Assembly (NCBI RefSeq): GCF_002209535.1
Contig: NZ_NJIG01000002.1
Coordinates: 620,001 to 684,000, forward strand
Direction: 5' to 3'
DNA: 64,000 nt
Source: Achromobacter marplatensis
GTDB taxonomy: Bacteria > Pseudomonadota > Gammaproteobacteria > Burkholderiales > Burkholderiaceae_B
A program made the translations under genes and the position numbers. Below are positions 19,531 to 28,938 of the stretch, one piece after another. How positions within the stretch are numbered: position 1 is the stretch's first letter; the number at the start of each line of letters is the position of its first letter. Under the pieces are notes generated by a model, which saw nothing but the letters and a program-made list of their open reading frames with translations, did not search any database and had not been told where the DNA came from.

Positions 19531-20025
19531 TTGGAAGGCTCGGACGCAGGGCGCTGGTCGTTTCAGGTGCCTGCCGGGCAGCCGCCCGGCGTCCGCGCGC
19601 TTGGCGGCCTGGCGATCGCCGTGGCCACGGCGTGCGCGCTGACGGCGGCGTCCTGGGGCGGCATGGCATGGGCGGCGGGCGCGGTGATCGCGCTGCTGCT
19701 TGTGCCGGCCGGGCTGTTACACTCGGCACGGAGTAGCCTGTCCCCGGTATCGGCAATACGCACGGCGACCGGGGCTGGCCGCTGGCAGGTATGCCAGTCG
19801 CAAGGCTGGCAAGACGCGGTGCTGCTGAGCCAGCAACGCGGTCCCCGCTGGCTGACGCTCACTTTGCAGCCATTGCCCACCGGGAGTACGGCCTTCACCA
19901 ATAGCACAATCACCCTCACCGTCTGGCAGCGGACGTTGCGACCTGAGTCCTGGCGGCGCCTTTGCCTGCTGACGGGCACGGCACGGCGCGCACAGCCGGC
20001 GGCACGCCTGCAGGAGGCGTCATGA
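19531..20025 (+). CDS. YgfX/CptA-like small inner-membrane protein
   Basis: A 164-residue protein starting at TTG one base after fabF, with two adjacent hydrophobic segments (about 24-46 and 47-64), a cytoplasmic domain and a basic C-terminus. The C-terminal LTVWQRTLRPESWRRLCLL pattern resembles the tail of YgfX/CptA, a membrane protein paired in E. coli with SdhE. No sdhE is next to it. Its last codon overlaps rpoE (ATGA), so it is translated just ahead of the sigma factor. The family link is by pattern only; function here is unknown. Confidence 0.65.
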   Translation: MEGSDAGRWSFQVPAGQPPGVRALGGLAIAVATACALTAASWGGMAWAAGAVIALLLVPAGLLHSARSSLSPVSAIRTATGAGRWQVCQSQGWQDAVLLSQQRGPRWLTLTLQPLPTGSTAFTNSTITLTVWQRTLRPESWRRLCLLTGTARRAQPAARLQEAS

Positions 20026-20621
20026 GCGAGCGCGAAGTCGACGCCGAGCTGGTCGCGCGCGTTCAACGGGGCGACAAGAAGGCCTTTGATCTGCTGGTGC
20101 TGAAATACCAGCGCAAGATCCTGCGCCTGCTGGCCCGGATGATCCGCGACCCCTCGGAAATCGAGGACGTGGCTCAGGAGGCCTTCATCAAGGCCTACCG
20201 GGCCCTGCCGCAATTCCGGGGCGAGAGCGCGTTCTACACCTGGTTGTATCGTATCGCCATCAATACGGCGCGTAACTGGCTGGCCTCGCAGGGCCGCCGG
20301 CCCAGCGCGCCAAATGCGATAGAAACGGAAGACGGTGAAACTTTTAACGAAACCGACAACCTAACCGATATAAGCACGCCGGAGTCCATGGTTGCCAGCC
20401 GCGAAATCGCCGAGACGGTGAACGCGGCCATCGAGGAATTGCCCGAAGAGTTGCGCACCGCAATTGTCCTGCGTGAAATCGAAGGTATGAGTTACGAAGA
20501 CATCGCCCAGAGCATGGATTGCCCGATCGGTACGGTGCGCTCCCGCATTTTTCGTGCGCGCGAGGCCATCGCGACCAAATTGCGTCCATTGCTTGGCACC
20601 GATGCCGAGCGTCGCTGGTAA
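20022..20621 (+). CDS. rpoE: RNA polymerase sigma factor RpoE (AlgU)
   Basis: Envelope-stress sigma factor of the ECF group. The 199-residue protein has region 2 (DLLVLKYQRKILRLL, DVAQEAFIKAYRALPQF, FYTWLYRIAINTARNWL) and region 4 (LPEELRTAIVLREIEGMSYEDIA, GTVRSRIFRAREAI) joined by an acidic linker. ATG 20022 overlaps the preceding gene by 4 bases and has GGAGG before it; an earlier frame start at 19962 is inside that gene. Followed by rseA and rseB, its regulators. Confidence 0.96.
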   Translation: MSEREVDAELVARVQRGDKKAFDLLVLKYQRKILRLLARMIRDPSEIEDVAQEAFIKAYRALPQFRGESAFYTWLYRIAINTARNWLASQGRRPSAPNAIETEDGETFNETDNLTDISTPESMVASREIAETVNAAIEELPEELRTAIVLREIEGMSYEDIAQSMDCPIGTVRSRIFRAREAIATKLRPLLGTDAERRW

Positions 20622-20633
20622 GGAGTGGCAGTC

Positions 20634-21140
20634 ATGCAAACCGCAGCCAAGTCCGTTGAAATCGCCGAATCCTCCTGGGAGGAATCGGTTTCCGCCTGGA
20701 TGGACGGAGAAGATTCCGACGATATTCTTCCCAGTCTGTTGTCCAAGGAAGGACGTCAGACCTGGGACACCTATCATTTGATCGGTGATTCCCTCCGTAA
20801 TGCCGATCTGGCATTGACGCCCAGCGCCGCCTTCCAGTCCCGACTGGCGCGCGCGCTGGACGCCGAACTGCCGATCGTGGCGGCGCCCCGGCGCCGTTCG
20901 CCGTTGCGCTACGGGCTGTCGGGCCTGGCCGTGGCCGCCGCCGTGGCGACCGTCGCCTGGGTGGCCCAGCCCTACGTGACGGGCACGCCGGCGACCGAAG
21001 TCCGCGTGCTGGCCGACGCCAGCGGCACGCCTGCCTCCGCCGATGATGCGGGCTTGCGCGACTACCTGGAGGCCCATCGCCAGATGGCCGGCCCCAGCGC
21101 GGTGCGCCAAGTCTCGTTCGACGTCGGAGCGGGGCGTTGA
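20634..21140 (+). CDS. rseA: Anti-sigma-E factor RseA (MucA)
   Basis: RseA holds sigma-E inactive at the inner membrane and is destroyed by regulated proteolysis on envelope stress. The 168-residue single-pass protein has a cytoplasmic sigma-binding domain (SVSAWMDGE, TWDTYHLIGDSLR), a transmembrane helix at about 94-112 and a short periplasmic tail. ATG 20634 with AAGGA 9 bases ahead is preferred over GTG 20625. The rseB start overlaps its stop. Confidence 0.92.
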   Translation: MQTAAKSVEIAESSWEESVSAWMDGEDSDDILPSLLSKEGRQTWDTYHLIGDSLRNADLALTPSAAFQSRLARALDAELPIVAAPRRRSPLRYGLSGLAVAAAVATVAWVAQPYVTGTPATEVRVLADASGTPASADDAGLRDYLEAHRQMAGPSAVRQVSFDVGAGR

Positions 21141-22219
21141 TGGCACTGGTGTTACCGACACGTTGGCCGCGCGCTGCTTCCTGGCACGCGCATCGCGCTG
21201 GCTGGTTCGCCGCCACGCTTCTGACCGCTTTCCTTGCCGCGCACGAACCTGCGCGCGCCGCAGACCCTGTGCCGGCAACGGACGACGTGGTCCAGTTGCT
21301 GTCGCGCATCCAGCAGGCCGCGCGCAAGCAGGATTACGCAGGCGTCTTCATGTATCAGCAGGGCGAGATGATCCAGTCTTCGCGCCTGGTGCACGTCCTG
21401 GACGGCACGGGCGAGCGCGAACGGCTGGAAATCCTTGATGGCCAACCGCGCGAATATCTGCGGCACAACGAAGACGTGCAGTGCCTGATTCCCGAGCGCA
21501 AGACCGTGCTGGTCGAGCGTCGCCGCGGCGACCGTTTCCCGGGCTTGCTGCTGGGAGATCCGGCGAATCTGGCCGAGCACTACAAGATCAGCACCGAACC
21601 CGCGCTGCATCGGGTGGCGGGCCGCGAATGCCGGCTGATCACGATCGAACCCCTGGACAAGCTGCGTTACGGCTACCGCCTGTGCGCCGACGTGGAAACC
21701 AATCTGCTGCTGAAGGCCCAGACCTTGAACGCCGCCCGCGGCGTCGTCGAGCAGGTGTCGTTCACGTCGCTGCGACTGGGCTCCGAAGTCGATCCCCAAT
21801 TGCTGACGTCGCGCTGGAGCACGCGCGACTGGAAGGTGCTTGAGCCGACGATGGCGCCCGTGGACCTGTCGGCCCAGGGGTGGCGCATCCCGGCGCCCAA
21901 GGGCTTCAAGGTGATCATGCAAGTGGCGCGCTCGATGGGGCGCGGCGCAACGGTGAGCCAGATGGTGTTGTCCGACGGCCTGGCGGCCATCTCGGTCTTC
22001 ATCGAGCCCTATGACAGCCAGCGCGGGCATCATCCCCCGCATGGCGCCGCGCAGCGCGGGTCGATTACCGTCTACGGAACGCGCATTGCGGACTTCTGGC
22101 TGACGGCCGTGGGCGAGGTGCCCGTGGGGACGCTGGAGCAACTGGCGGAAGCGACAGAGTATGTGCCCGCCGCACCTGCGGCAGCAGCGCCGGCACCCGG
22201 GACGGCCGGGTCCAAGTGA
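21140..22219 (+). CDS. rseB: Sigma-E regulatory protein RseB (MucB)
   Basis: RseB is the periplasmic protein that shields RseA from proteolysis and senses mislocalised lipoproteins or LPS. The 359-residue precursor has a signal peptide ending near ARA (34), then the LolA-like domain (YAGVFMYQQGEMIQSSRLVH, DVQCLIPERKTVLVE) and a C-terminal MucB_RseB_C domain (GWRIPAPKGF, MVLSDGLAAISVFIE). ATG 21140 shares one base with the rseA stop. Ala/Pro-rich tail. Confidence 0.94.
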   Translation: MALVLPTRWPRAASWHAHRAGWFAATLLTAFLAAHEPARAADPVPATDDVVQLLSRIQQAARKQDYAGVFMYQQGEMIQSSRLVHVLDGTGERERLEILDGQPREYLRHNEDVQCLIPERKTVLVERRRGDRFPGLLLGDPANLAEHYKISTEPALHRVAGRECRLITIEPLDKLRYGYRLCADVETNLLLKAQTLNAARGVVEQVSFTSLRLGSEVDPQLLTSRWSTRDWKVLEPTMAPVDLSAQGWRIPAPKGFKVIMQVARSMGRGATVSQMVLSDGLAAISVFIEPYDSQRGHHPPHGAAQRGSITVYGTRIADFWLTAVGEVPVGTLEQLAEATEYVPAAPAAAAPAPGTAGSK

Positions 22220-22260
22220 TCCATGCCTCGGGGCGGCTAGCAGCAATTTCGGAGTAACTT

Positions 22261-23745
22261 ATGAAAGCAATGACGGTGTCGAACGCTTATTTCCGGCGCT
22301 TTCTGACGGTTGTGGCGGCAAGCGTGATGATGTCCGCCGCGTATGTCCCCGCTTCGGTGGCGCAGACGCCCACCGTCGCGCTGCCCGACTTCACGGGCAT
22401 TGTTGAAAAGGCCGACCCTGCGGTCGTGAACATCCGCACTACGGCTACCGTGCCGGTGCGTGGCCCCGGCCCGGGTGGCGGCGGCGGCGACCCCTACGAA
22501 TTGTTCCGCTGGTTTTTCGGCCCAGACTTCCAGCCTCCGGGCCCGGGCGGCCAGTCCCCGAACCCGCGTCAGCGCCCGCAGCCTTCGCAGCCTGAAGAGC
22601 GCACCGTGCCGCGTGGCGTGGGCTCGGGCTTCTTCATTTCGGATGACGGCTACATCCTGACCAACAACCACGTGGTGGTCGACGCGACGGACATCTACGT
22701 CACGCTGACCGACGGCCGAGAGTTCAAGGCCAAGGTCATCGGCACGGACGAGCGCACGGACGTTGCGCTGATCAAGATCGAAGCCAAGGAAATGATCCCG
22801 CTGGTCATCGGCGACCCCAAGAAGCTGAAGAAAGGGCAGTGGGTGCTGGCCATTGGTTCGCCGTTCGGCCTGGATTCCACCGTGACCTCCGGCATCGTCA
22901 GCGCGATTGGCCGTGATACGGGTGAATACCTGCCGTTCATCCAGACCGACGTGGCCGTGAACCCCGGCAACTCGGGCGGCCCGCTGATCAACCTGGATGG
23001 CGAAGTCGTGGGCATCAACTCCCAGATCATTTCGCGCAGCGGCGGCTTCATGGGTATTTCGCTCGCTATCCCGATCGACGAAGCGATGCGGGTGGTGGAC
23101 CAGTTGCGCGCCACGGGCAAGGTGACCCGCGGCCGTGTCGGCGTGCAGATCGGCGAAGTGGGCAAGGACGTGGCCGAAGCCATCGGCCTGCCCAGGGCCG
23201 AAGGCGCGCTGGTCAGCAGCGTGGAAGCCGAAGGCCCTGCCGAGCAGGCGGGCGTCCAGCCGGGCGACGTGATCCTGAAGTTCAACAACGAACCGATCAA
23301 GCGCTGGTCCGACCTGCCGCGCATCGTGGGCGAAACCAAGCCGGGCACGCGCGCCGACATGGAAGTGTGGCGCAAGGGCAAGAGCCTGACGTTGTCGGTC
23401 AAGGTCGGTGAAATCCCGACCGAGAAGGCCGCGGCGGCGGGCAAGAAGCCGGCCCCGGCGCCTGAAGTCACCAACGCGCTGGGCCTGGGCGTGGTGGATG
23501 TGCCCGCCGACGTGCAGAAGAAGCTGCGCATCAAGGGCGGCGTCCAGGTGAAGGTCGCCGAAGGCGCGGCCGCCAAGGCGGGCCTGCAGGAAGGTGACAT
23601 TGTGTTGGCCTTGAACGACACTGACGTCACCGGCGCCAAGCAATTCGCCGAACTGGTGGGCAAGCTGGACAAGGCCCGCGCCGCAGGTTTGCTGGTTCGC
23701 CGCGGCGATCAGACGCAGTGGGTGGCGGTTCCGGCCTCGAAGTAA
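22261..23745 (+). CDS. mucD: DegP/MucD periplasmic serine protease (HtrA family)
   Basis: HtrA-type protease-chaperone that clears misfolded envelope proteins. The 494-residue precursor has a signal peptide cleaved near SVAQ (35), a Gly/Pro-rich LA loop (about 68-115), the protease triad H137 (TNNHVV), D167 (ERTDVALI) and S238 (GNSGGPL), and two PDZ domains (about 275-370 and 400-490). Its place after rpoE-rseA-rseB matches algU-mucABD. GGAGTAA lies before the start. A strong terminator follows. Confidence 0.95.
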   Translation: MKAMTVSNAYFRRFLTVVAASVMMSAAYVPASVAQTPTVALPDFTGIVEKADPAVVNIRTTATVPVRGPGPGGGGGDPYELFRWFFGPDFQPPGPGGQSPNPRQRPQPSQPEERTVPRGVGSGFFISDDGYILTNNHVVVDATDIYVTLTDGREFKAKVIGTDERTDVALIKIEAKEMIPLVIGDPKKLKKGQWVLAIGSPFGLDSTVTSGIVSAIGRDTGEYLPFIQTDVAVNPGNSGGPLINLDGEVVGINSQIISRSGGFMGISLAIPIDEAMRVVDQLRATGKVTRGRVGVQIGEVGKDVAEAIGLPRAEGALVSSVEAEGPAEQAGVQPGDVILKFNNEPIKRWSDLPRIVGETKPGTRADMEVWRKGKSLTLSVKVGEIPTEKAAAAGKKPAPAPEVTNALGLGVVDVPADVQKKLRIKGGVQVKVAEGAAAKAGLQEGDIVLALNDTDVTGAKQFAELVGKLDKARAAGLLVRRGDQTQWVAVPASK

Positions 23746-23832
23746 AGCCCTGAGTGGGGTGCTTTTTGCCCCGGGGCGGCCCGGCGGCAGAAAAAAAACC
23801 CCAAGACCGGCTAAAATGGCTGGTTGCCGCAA

Positions 23833-23861
23833 GAGGGGGCGCCTGGCGCCCCCTCGTTTTT
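23833..23861 (+). terminator. Rho-independent terminator after mucD
   Basis: Perfect 10-base stem GAGGGGGCGC / GCGCCCCCTC with a 3-base loop followed by GTTTTT. It separates the sigma-E operon from lepA. Confidence 0.9.
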
Positions 23862-23974
23862 GCCCGGGTTATTGGCCGACCAGCAGCCTACCGGCGGCCC
23901 GCAGCACCCCTCACGTCAGCCGTGCGTACTCCGGCGGCGGTGTCTTCCGGCCATGTGCCGAGTGTTCCGTCCCT

Positions 23975-23990
23975 TATAATTTCAAGCATG
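23975..23990 (+). promoter_or_regulatory. -10 box abutting the lepA start codon
   Basis: A perfect TATAAT at 23975-23980 lies only 7 bases before the lepA ATG (23988), and no ribosome site is visible in between. Transcription from it would begin at or next to the A of ATG. No good -35 is seen. Confidence 0.5.
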
Positions 23991-25781
23991 CAGCATATTC
24001 GCAACTTCTCCATCATTGCCCACATCGATCATGGCAAATCGACCCTGGCCGATCGCCTGATCCAACGCTGCGGTGGATTGGCGGATCGCGAAATGTCGGC
24101 GCAGGTGCTCGATTCCATGGAAATCGAACGCGAGCGCGGCATCACCATCAAGGCCCAGACCGCCGCCCTGCATTACAAGGCGAAGGACGGCAAGACCTAC
24201 AACCTGAACCTGATCGACACTCCGGGGCACGTGGACTTCTCGTATGAAGTCAGCCGCTCGCTGTCGGCGTGCGAAGGCGCGCTGCTGGTGGTGGATGCCT
24301 CCCAGGGCGTGGAAGCCCAGACGGTCGCCAACTGCTACACCGCCATCGAACTGGGCGTGGAAGTGGTGCCGGTGCTGAACAAGATGGATCTGCCGCAGGC
24401 CGATCCGGACGGTGCGCGCCAGGAAGTCGAAGACGTGATCGGCATCGACGCGTCCGAGGCCGTGCTGGCCAGCGCCAAGACGGGCATGGGCATCGACGAG
24501 ATCCTGGAAACCATCGTGGCCCGCGTGCCGGCACCCAAGGGCGATCCCGACGCGCCGCTGCAAGCGCTGATCATCGACTCGTGGTTCGACAACTACGTGG
24601 GCGTCGTCATGCTGGTGCGCATCATCAACGGCGTGCTCAAGCCCAAGGACAAGATCCTGCTGATGGCCTCCGGCGCCACCCACTTGTGCGAGCAGACCGG
24701 CGTGTTCACGCCGAAGTCGCAGCAGCGTCCGCATCTGTCGGCGGGCGAGGTGGGCTTCATCATCGCCGGCATCAAGCAGCTGGAAGACGCCAAGGTGGGC
24801 GATACGGTCACGCTGGCCAACAAGCCCGCCGCCAGCGCGCTGCCCGGCTTCAAGGAAGTCAAGCCGCAGGTGTTCGCCGGCCTGTATCCGGTGGAAAGCT
24901 CCGAATACGACCAGCTGCGCGATTCGCTCGACAAGTTGAAGCTGAACGACGCGGCGCTGATGTTCGAACCAGAAGTCTCGCAGGCGCTGGGCTTCGGCTT
25001 CCGCTGCGGCTTCCTGGGTCTCTTGCACATGGAAATCGTGCAGGAACGCCTGGAGCGCGAATTCGACATGGACATCATCACCACCGCGCCGTCGGTGGTG
25101 TATGAAGTCGAGCAGCGCGATGGATCCGTGATCACCGTGGAAAGCCCGTCGCGCATGCCCGAAGTGGGCAAGATCCAGGATATCCGCGAGCCCATCGTGA
25201 AGGTCACGCTCTTCATGCCGCAGGACTATGTCGGTCCGGTCATGACGCTGTGCAACAACAAGCGCGGCTCGCAGGTCAACATGAGCTATCACGGCCGTCA
25301 GGTCCACCTGGTGTACGAGATTCCGCTGGCCGAGATCGTGCTGGACTTCTTCGACAAGCTGAAGTCGGTGTCGCGCGGCTATGCCTCGATGGACTACGAG
25401 TTCCTGGAGTACCGCTCGGCGGACGTGGTGCGCGTGGACCTGCTGATCAACAACGACCGCGTGGACGCGCTGGCCGTGATTGTCCACCGCAGCAATGCGC
25501 GCCATCGCGCCCGCGACGTCGTGACCCGCATGCGCGGACTGATCCCGCGCCAGATGTTTGACGTGGTCATCCAGGCTGCCATTGGCGCGGAAATCATCGC
25601 GCGTGAAAACGTGAAGGCATTGCGCAAGAACGTGCTGGCCAAGTGCTACGGCGGCGACATCTCGCGCAAGAAGAAGCTGCTGGAAAAGCAGAAGGCCGGC
25701 AAGAAGCGCATGAAGCAGGTGGGTAGCGTGGAAATTCCGCAGGAGGCGTTCCTGGCCATCCTGCAAGTGGAAGACAAGTAG
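23988..25781 (+). CDS. lepA: Elongation factor 4 (LepA)
   Basis: LepA is a ribosome-associated GTPase that back-translocates or rescues stalled elongation and initiation complexes. The 597-residue protein starts [20 protein letters not shown], matching the family N-terminus exactly, with G-motifs [17 protein letters not shown] and NKMD, domain II, and the LepA C-terminal domain ([23 protein letters not shown]). The alternative frame start at 23754 crosses the terminator and lacks homology. lepB follows after 23 bases; lepA-lepB-rnc-era-recO is the common betaproteobacterial order. Confidence 0.97.
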   Translation: MQHIRNFSIIAHIDHGKSTLADRLIQRCGGLADREMSAQVLDSMEIERERGITIKAQTAALHYKAKDGKTYNLNLIDTPGHVDFSYEVSRSLSACEGALLVVDASQGVEAQTVANCYTAIELGVEVVPVLNKMDLPQADPDGARQEVEDVIGIDASEAVLASAKTGMGIDEILETIVARVPAPKGDPDAPLQALIIDSWFDNYVGVVMLVRIINGVLKPKDKILLMASGATHLCEQTGVFTPKSQQRPHLSAGEVGFIIAGIKQLEDAKVGDTVTLANKPAASALPGFKEVKPQVFAGLYPVESSEYDQLRDSLDKLKLNDAALMFEPEVSQALGFGFRCGFLGLLHMEIVQERLEREFDMDIITTAPSVVYEVEQRDGSVITVESPSRMPEVGKIQDIREPIVKVTLFMPQDYVGPVMTLCNNKRGSQVNMSYHGRQVHLVYEIPLAEIVLDFFDKLKSVSRGYASMDYEFLEYRSADVVRVDLLINNDRVDALAVIVHRSNARHRARDVVTRMRGLIPRQMFDVVIQAAIGAEIIARENVKALRKNVLAKCYGGDISRKKKLLEKQKAGKKRMKQVGSVEIPQEAFLAILQVEDK

Positions 25782-25804
25782 AACCAAAAGAAGGCGGTTA
25801 GCTG

Positions 25805-26689
25805 ATGAGTTGGAACTTTGCCCTGATCCTGTTTGTTCTGCTGGTCCTGACCGGCATTATCTGGGTGCTTGATCTGGCGGTGCTGCGACGGGGTCGCGAA
25901 GCCCGCGCGCAAGCGGCAATGGCGCAGTACGACGCGGCCCTGGTCGGAGACGCTCAGGAAGCCGAACGCCTGCGCCGCGAAGCCGGTGATGCCGCGCGGC
26001 GCGTGCCGTGGTGGATCGAGTACGCCGTCAGCTTCTTTCCCGTCATCCTGTTCGTCTTCATGCTGCGTTCGTTCGTGGTGGAGCCGTTCCGGATTCCGTC
26101 GGGTTCGATGCTGCCCACGCTGCAGTCCGGCGACCTGATCCTGGTGAACAAGTTCAGCTACGGCTTGCGCCTGCCCGTGATCGACAAAAAGGTCGTCGAA
26201 GTCGGCAAGCCCCAGCGCGGTGACGTTTTCGTGTTCCGCTACCCGGTGGATCCGGACGTGGACTACATCAAGCGCGTGGTCGGCCTGCCGGGCGACGAGA
26301 TCGCCTACCTGGACAAAAAACTGTACGTGAACGGTGAATTGGTGCCGCATGTACGCGACGGCGACTATTTTGAGCCGGACCGTGTCTCGTATATCGCACA
26401 ATATAAAGAGAAGTTGGGCGACGTTGAGCACAAAATCCTGCTTGATGAGAACAAACCGCAGGATTATTCGCCGATGTGGAAATTTCCCAACCGGGAAAAC
26501 TGCCAATACAGCCGCAATGGGGTACGCTGCAAAGTACCTGAAGGCAGTTATTTCGCCATGGGCGATAATCGGGACAACAGCGCAGACAGCCGATACTGGG
26601 GCTTCGTACCTGAATCCAATATCGTCGGACGCGCGTTCTTCATCTGGATGAATTTCAGCGATCTCAGCCGCATTGGCCGGTTCAACTGA
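25805..26689 (+). CDS. lepB: Signal peptidase I
   Basis: LepB removes signal peptides of exported proteins. The 294-residue protein has two N-terminal membrane helices (about 3-24 and 74-90), a periplasmic catalytic domain with nucleophile S101 (PSGSMLPTL), general base K156 ([11 protein letters not shown]) and the [11 protein letters not shown] box. AAGAAGG ribosome site precedes ATG. The segment 26380-26600 is less GC-rich than its surroundings but the frame is intact. rnc starts 2 bases after its stop. Confidence 0.97.
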   Translation: MSWNFALILFVLLVLTGIIWVLDLAVLRRGREARAQAAMAQYDAALVGDAQEAERLRREAGDAARRVPWWIEYAVSFFPVILFVFMLRSFVVEPFRIPSGSMLPTLQSGDLILVNKFSYGLRLPVIDKKVVEVGKPQRGDVFVFRYPVDPDVDYIKRVVGLPGDEIAYLDKKLYVNGELVPHVRDGDYFEPDRVSYIAQYKEKLGDVEHKILLDENKPQDYSPMWKFPNRENCQYSRNGVRCKVPEGSYFAMGDNRDNSADSRYWGFVPESNIVGRAFFIWMNFSDLSRIGRFN

Positions 26690-26691
26690 TT

Positions 26692-27453
26692 ATGTCGCTA
26701 GCCACGCTAGAAAACCGCCTGGATCACCACTTCGGTGATCCAGCCTTGCTTGAACAGGCACTGACGCATCGCAGTCATGGTGCGCGCCATAACGAGCGAT
26801 TGGAATTCCTTGGGGATTCCGTGCTGAACTTCGTCGTTGCGGCCATGCTGTTCGAGCGGTATTCCAAAATCGATGAAGGCGATCTGTCGCGACTGCGGGC
26901 CAATCTGGTCAAGCAGGCTTCGTTGGCGGATATCGCGCAGCGCCTGGAACTGTCGCAATACCTGCGCCTGGGCGAAGGTGAATTGAAGAGCGGCGGATTC
27001 CGCCGGCCATCCATTCTTGCGGACACGGTCGAGGCGCTGTTCGGCGCCGTCTTCCTGGACGCGGGATTTGATGCCGCCCGTCGCGTGATCGTGCGCCAGT
27101 ACCAGCCGGTACTGGCCTCGGTCGACCCCAAGACGCTGGGCAAGGACGCCAAGACCTTGCTGCAGGAATTCCTGCAAGGCCGCAAGCTGGCGCTGCCGTT
27201 GTACACGGTGGTGGCGACGCATGGCGCGGCCCACAGCCAGCAGTTCGAAGTCGAGTGTGCCATCCCGGCGCTCGAGATCAAGGTTATGGCGCCCGGCGCC
27301 AGCCGCCGCGCCGCCGAGCAATCGGCGGCCAAGCTGGCGTTGGAGGCCGCGTTGGCCATCAGCCCGGCGACCAAGGCTGCCCGCAAGTCGGGCAAGGCGC
27401 GCAAAACCGCGCAATTGTCGCTGCCCGTGGCAGTGGCTCAAGAGACTAAATGA
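26692..27453 (+). CDS. rnc: Ribonuclease III
   Basis: RNase III cuts double-stranded RNA, processing rRNA and regulating mRNAs. The 253-residue protein has the signature [11 protein letters not shown] (E38, D42), a [13 protein letters not shown] second metal site and a C-terminal dsRNA-binding domain (about 155-225). An Ala/Lys-rich tail of about 25 residues follows. era overlaps its end by 4 bases (ATGA), so RNase III and Era are translationally coupled. Confidence 0.97.
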   Translation: MSLATLENRLDHHFGDPALLEQALTHRSHGARHNERLEFLGDSVLNFVVAAMLFERYSKIDEGDLSRLRANLVKQASLADIAQRLELSQYLRLGEGELKSGGFRRPSILADTVEALFGAVFLDAGFDAARRVIVRQYQPVLASVDPKTLGKDAKTLLQEFLQGRKLALPLYTVVATHGAAHSQQFEVECAIPALEIKVMAPGASRRAAEQSAAKLALEAALAISPATKAARKSGKARKTAQLSLPVAVAQETK

Positions 27454-28340
27454 GCGATACCCCTTTTCGTACCGGCTTCGTTGCCATCGTTGGCCGCCCC
27501 AATGTGGGCAAGTCCACGCTGACGAACGCCCTGATCGGTTCCAAGATCTCCATCGTGTCGCGCAAGGCGCAGACCACGCGCCATCGCATCCATGGCGTGC
27601 TGACGCGCGAGCACGAGCAGTTCGTGTTTGTCGATACCCCGGGTTTCCAGACGCGCCATGGCGGCGCGATGAACCGCATGATGAACCGCGTCGTGACGCA
27701 GGCGCTGGCCGATGTCGACGTGGTGGTGCATGTGGTGGAAGCCGGTAAATGGTCGGAAGGCGACGCCAAGCTGCTGCCGCTGTTGCCCAACCCCGAGCGC
27801 ACCATCCTCGTCGTCTCCAAGATCGACGCGCTGAAGAACCGCGACGACCTGTTTGCCTTCGTGGCCAAGATCATGGCGCTGCATCCGTTCGGCGCCGTGG
27901 TGCCCGTCAGCGCCACCAAGAACCAGCAGCTGGATCAGCTGCTGCAAGAGATCGCGGCCCGCCTGCCGGAAGGCGAGGCGATGTTCGAAGAAGACACGCT
28001 GACCGACCGCCCCATGCGCTTCATCGCCGCCGAACTGGTGCGCGAGAAGATCTTCCGCCTGGTGGGCGACGAACTGCCTTACGGCTGTACCGTCGTCATC
28101 GAGCAATGGGAAGAGACCAGCAAGGGCGCCAGCATTAACGCTTGCGTCGTGGTCGAACGCGACAGCCACAAGCCCATCTTGCTGGGCACGGGCGGCATGC
28201 ACATGAAGCGTATTGCCACGGAGGCGCGGCAGGACATCGCCAAGCTGCTGGACAAGCCCGTGCACCTTGAGGTCTACATCAAGGTGCGCAAGGGCTGGTC
28301 CGACCGCGAGAGTGCGCTCCGCGATCTGGGCTATGAGTAG
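27450..28340 (+). CDS. era: GTPase Era
   Basis: Era is a GTPase needed for 16S rRNA maturation and 30S assembly. The 296-residue protein has G1 GRPNVGKST (15-23), G3 DTPGFQ, G4 SKID and a C-terminal KH domain ([12 protein letters not shown], the GxxG region near [10 protein letters not shown]). Overlaps rnc at its start and recO at its end (ATG 28333 within the last codons). Confidence 0.97.
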   Translation: MSDTPFRTGFVAIVGRPNVGKSTLTNALIGSKISIVSRKAQTTRHRIHGVLTREHEQFVFVDTPGFQTRHGGAMNRMMNRVVTQALADVDVVVHVVEAGKWSEGDAKLLPLLPNPERTILVVSKIDALKNRDDLFAFVAKIMALHPFGAVVPVSATKNQQLDQLLQEIAARLPEGEAMFEEDTLTDRPMRFIAAELVREKIFRLVGDELPYGCTVVIEQWEETSKGASINACVVVERDSHKPILLGTGGMHMKRIATEARQDIAKLLDKPVHLEVYIKVRKGWSDRESALRDLGYE

Positions 28341-28920
28341 ACGGGCGCCTCGCGTCCAGGATCGCCCGGGGTTTATGCTGCACGCCACCGCGTGGCGTGA
28401 GACTTCCCTTATTGTTCAGACGTTCTCTCGCGATCATGGCTGTGTGGCCATGGTCGCCAAGGGCGCCAAGCGCCCGTATTCCGTTCTGCGTCCCGTGTTG
28501 TCGGCCTTCCAGCCCTTGCTGCTGTCCTGGACCGGCAATGGCGAGGTCAAGACACTGACCCGCGCCGAGATCGCCGGCATCCGTCCGCTGACGGGCACGG
28601 CCTTGATGTCGGCCTGGTACATGAACGAGCTGCTTCTGCGCCTGCTGCCGCGCGAGGATGCCCACCCCTTACTGTTCGATGCCTACGACGTGGCGCTGCA
28701 GCAACTGTCCAACGGAACCCGTGCCGCGGGTGCGCTGCGCCGGTTCGAATGGACCTTGTTGCGCGAAACCGGCTATGGCGTGGACGAAGACGCGCCCGAC
28801 TTCGAAGACCCCGTGATTGAGCCCGCGCTGCGCCGCGATTTGCGCGAGCGCCTGGCCGAAATTCTGGCTGGCCGCCCGTTGTCCACGCGCCGCGTACTGA
28901 TGGATCTCCAACGTATCTGA
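28333..28920 (+). CDS. recO: DNA repair protein RecO, short form
   Basis: RecO helps load RecA at single-strand gaps in the RecFOR pathway. The N-terminal OB-fold domain is clear (GFMLHATAWRETSLIVQTFSRDHG, VAKGAKRP), followed by helices (ALRRFEWTLLRETGYGVD) and the C-terminal GRPLSTRRVLMDLQ. At 195 residues it is about 45 shorter than the usual 230-250. The missing part lies between GYGVD and the last helix, where other RecO proteins have a roughly 50-residue insert. The frame is clean, so this looks like a real short form. ATG 28333 overlaps era by 8 bases. Confidence 0.9.
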   Translation: MSRRAPRVQDRPGFMLHATAWRETSLIVQTFSRDHGCVAMVAKGAKRPYSVLRPVLSAFQPLLLSWTGNGEVKTLTRAEIAGIRPLTGTALMSAWYMNELLLRLLPREDAHPLLFDAYDVALQQLSNGTRAAGALRRFEWTLLRETGYGVDEDAPDFEDPVIEPALRRDLRERLAEILAGRPLSTRRVLMDLQRI

Positions 28921-28938
28921 GCGCACGGCGCCCCGATC

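Noticed and set aside
23982..25787. 601-residue open frame antisense to lepA
   Set aside because: Composition-driven shadow; covers exactly the lepA reading frame on the other strand.
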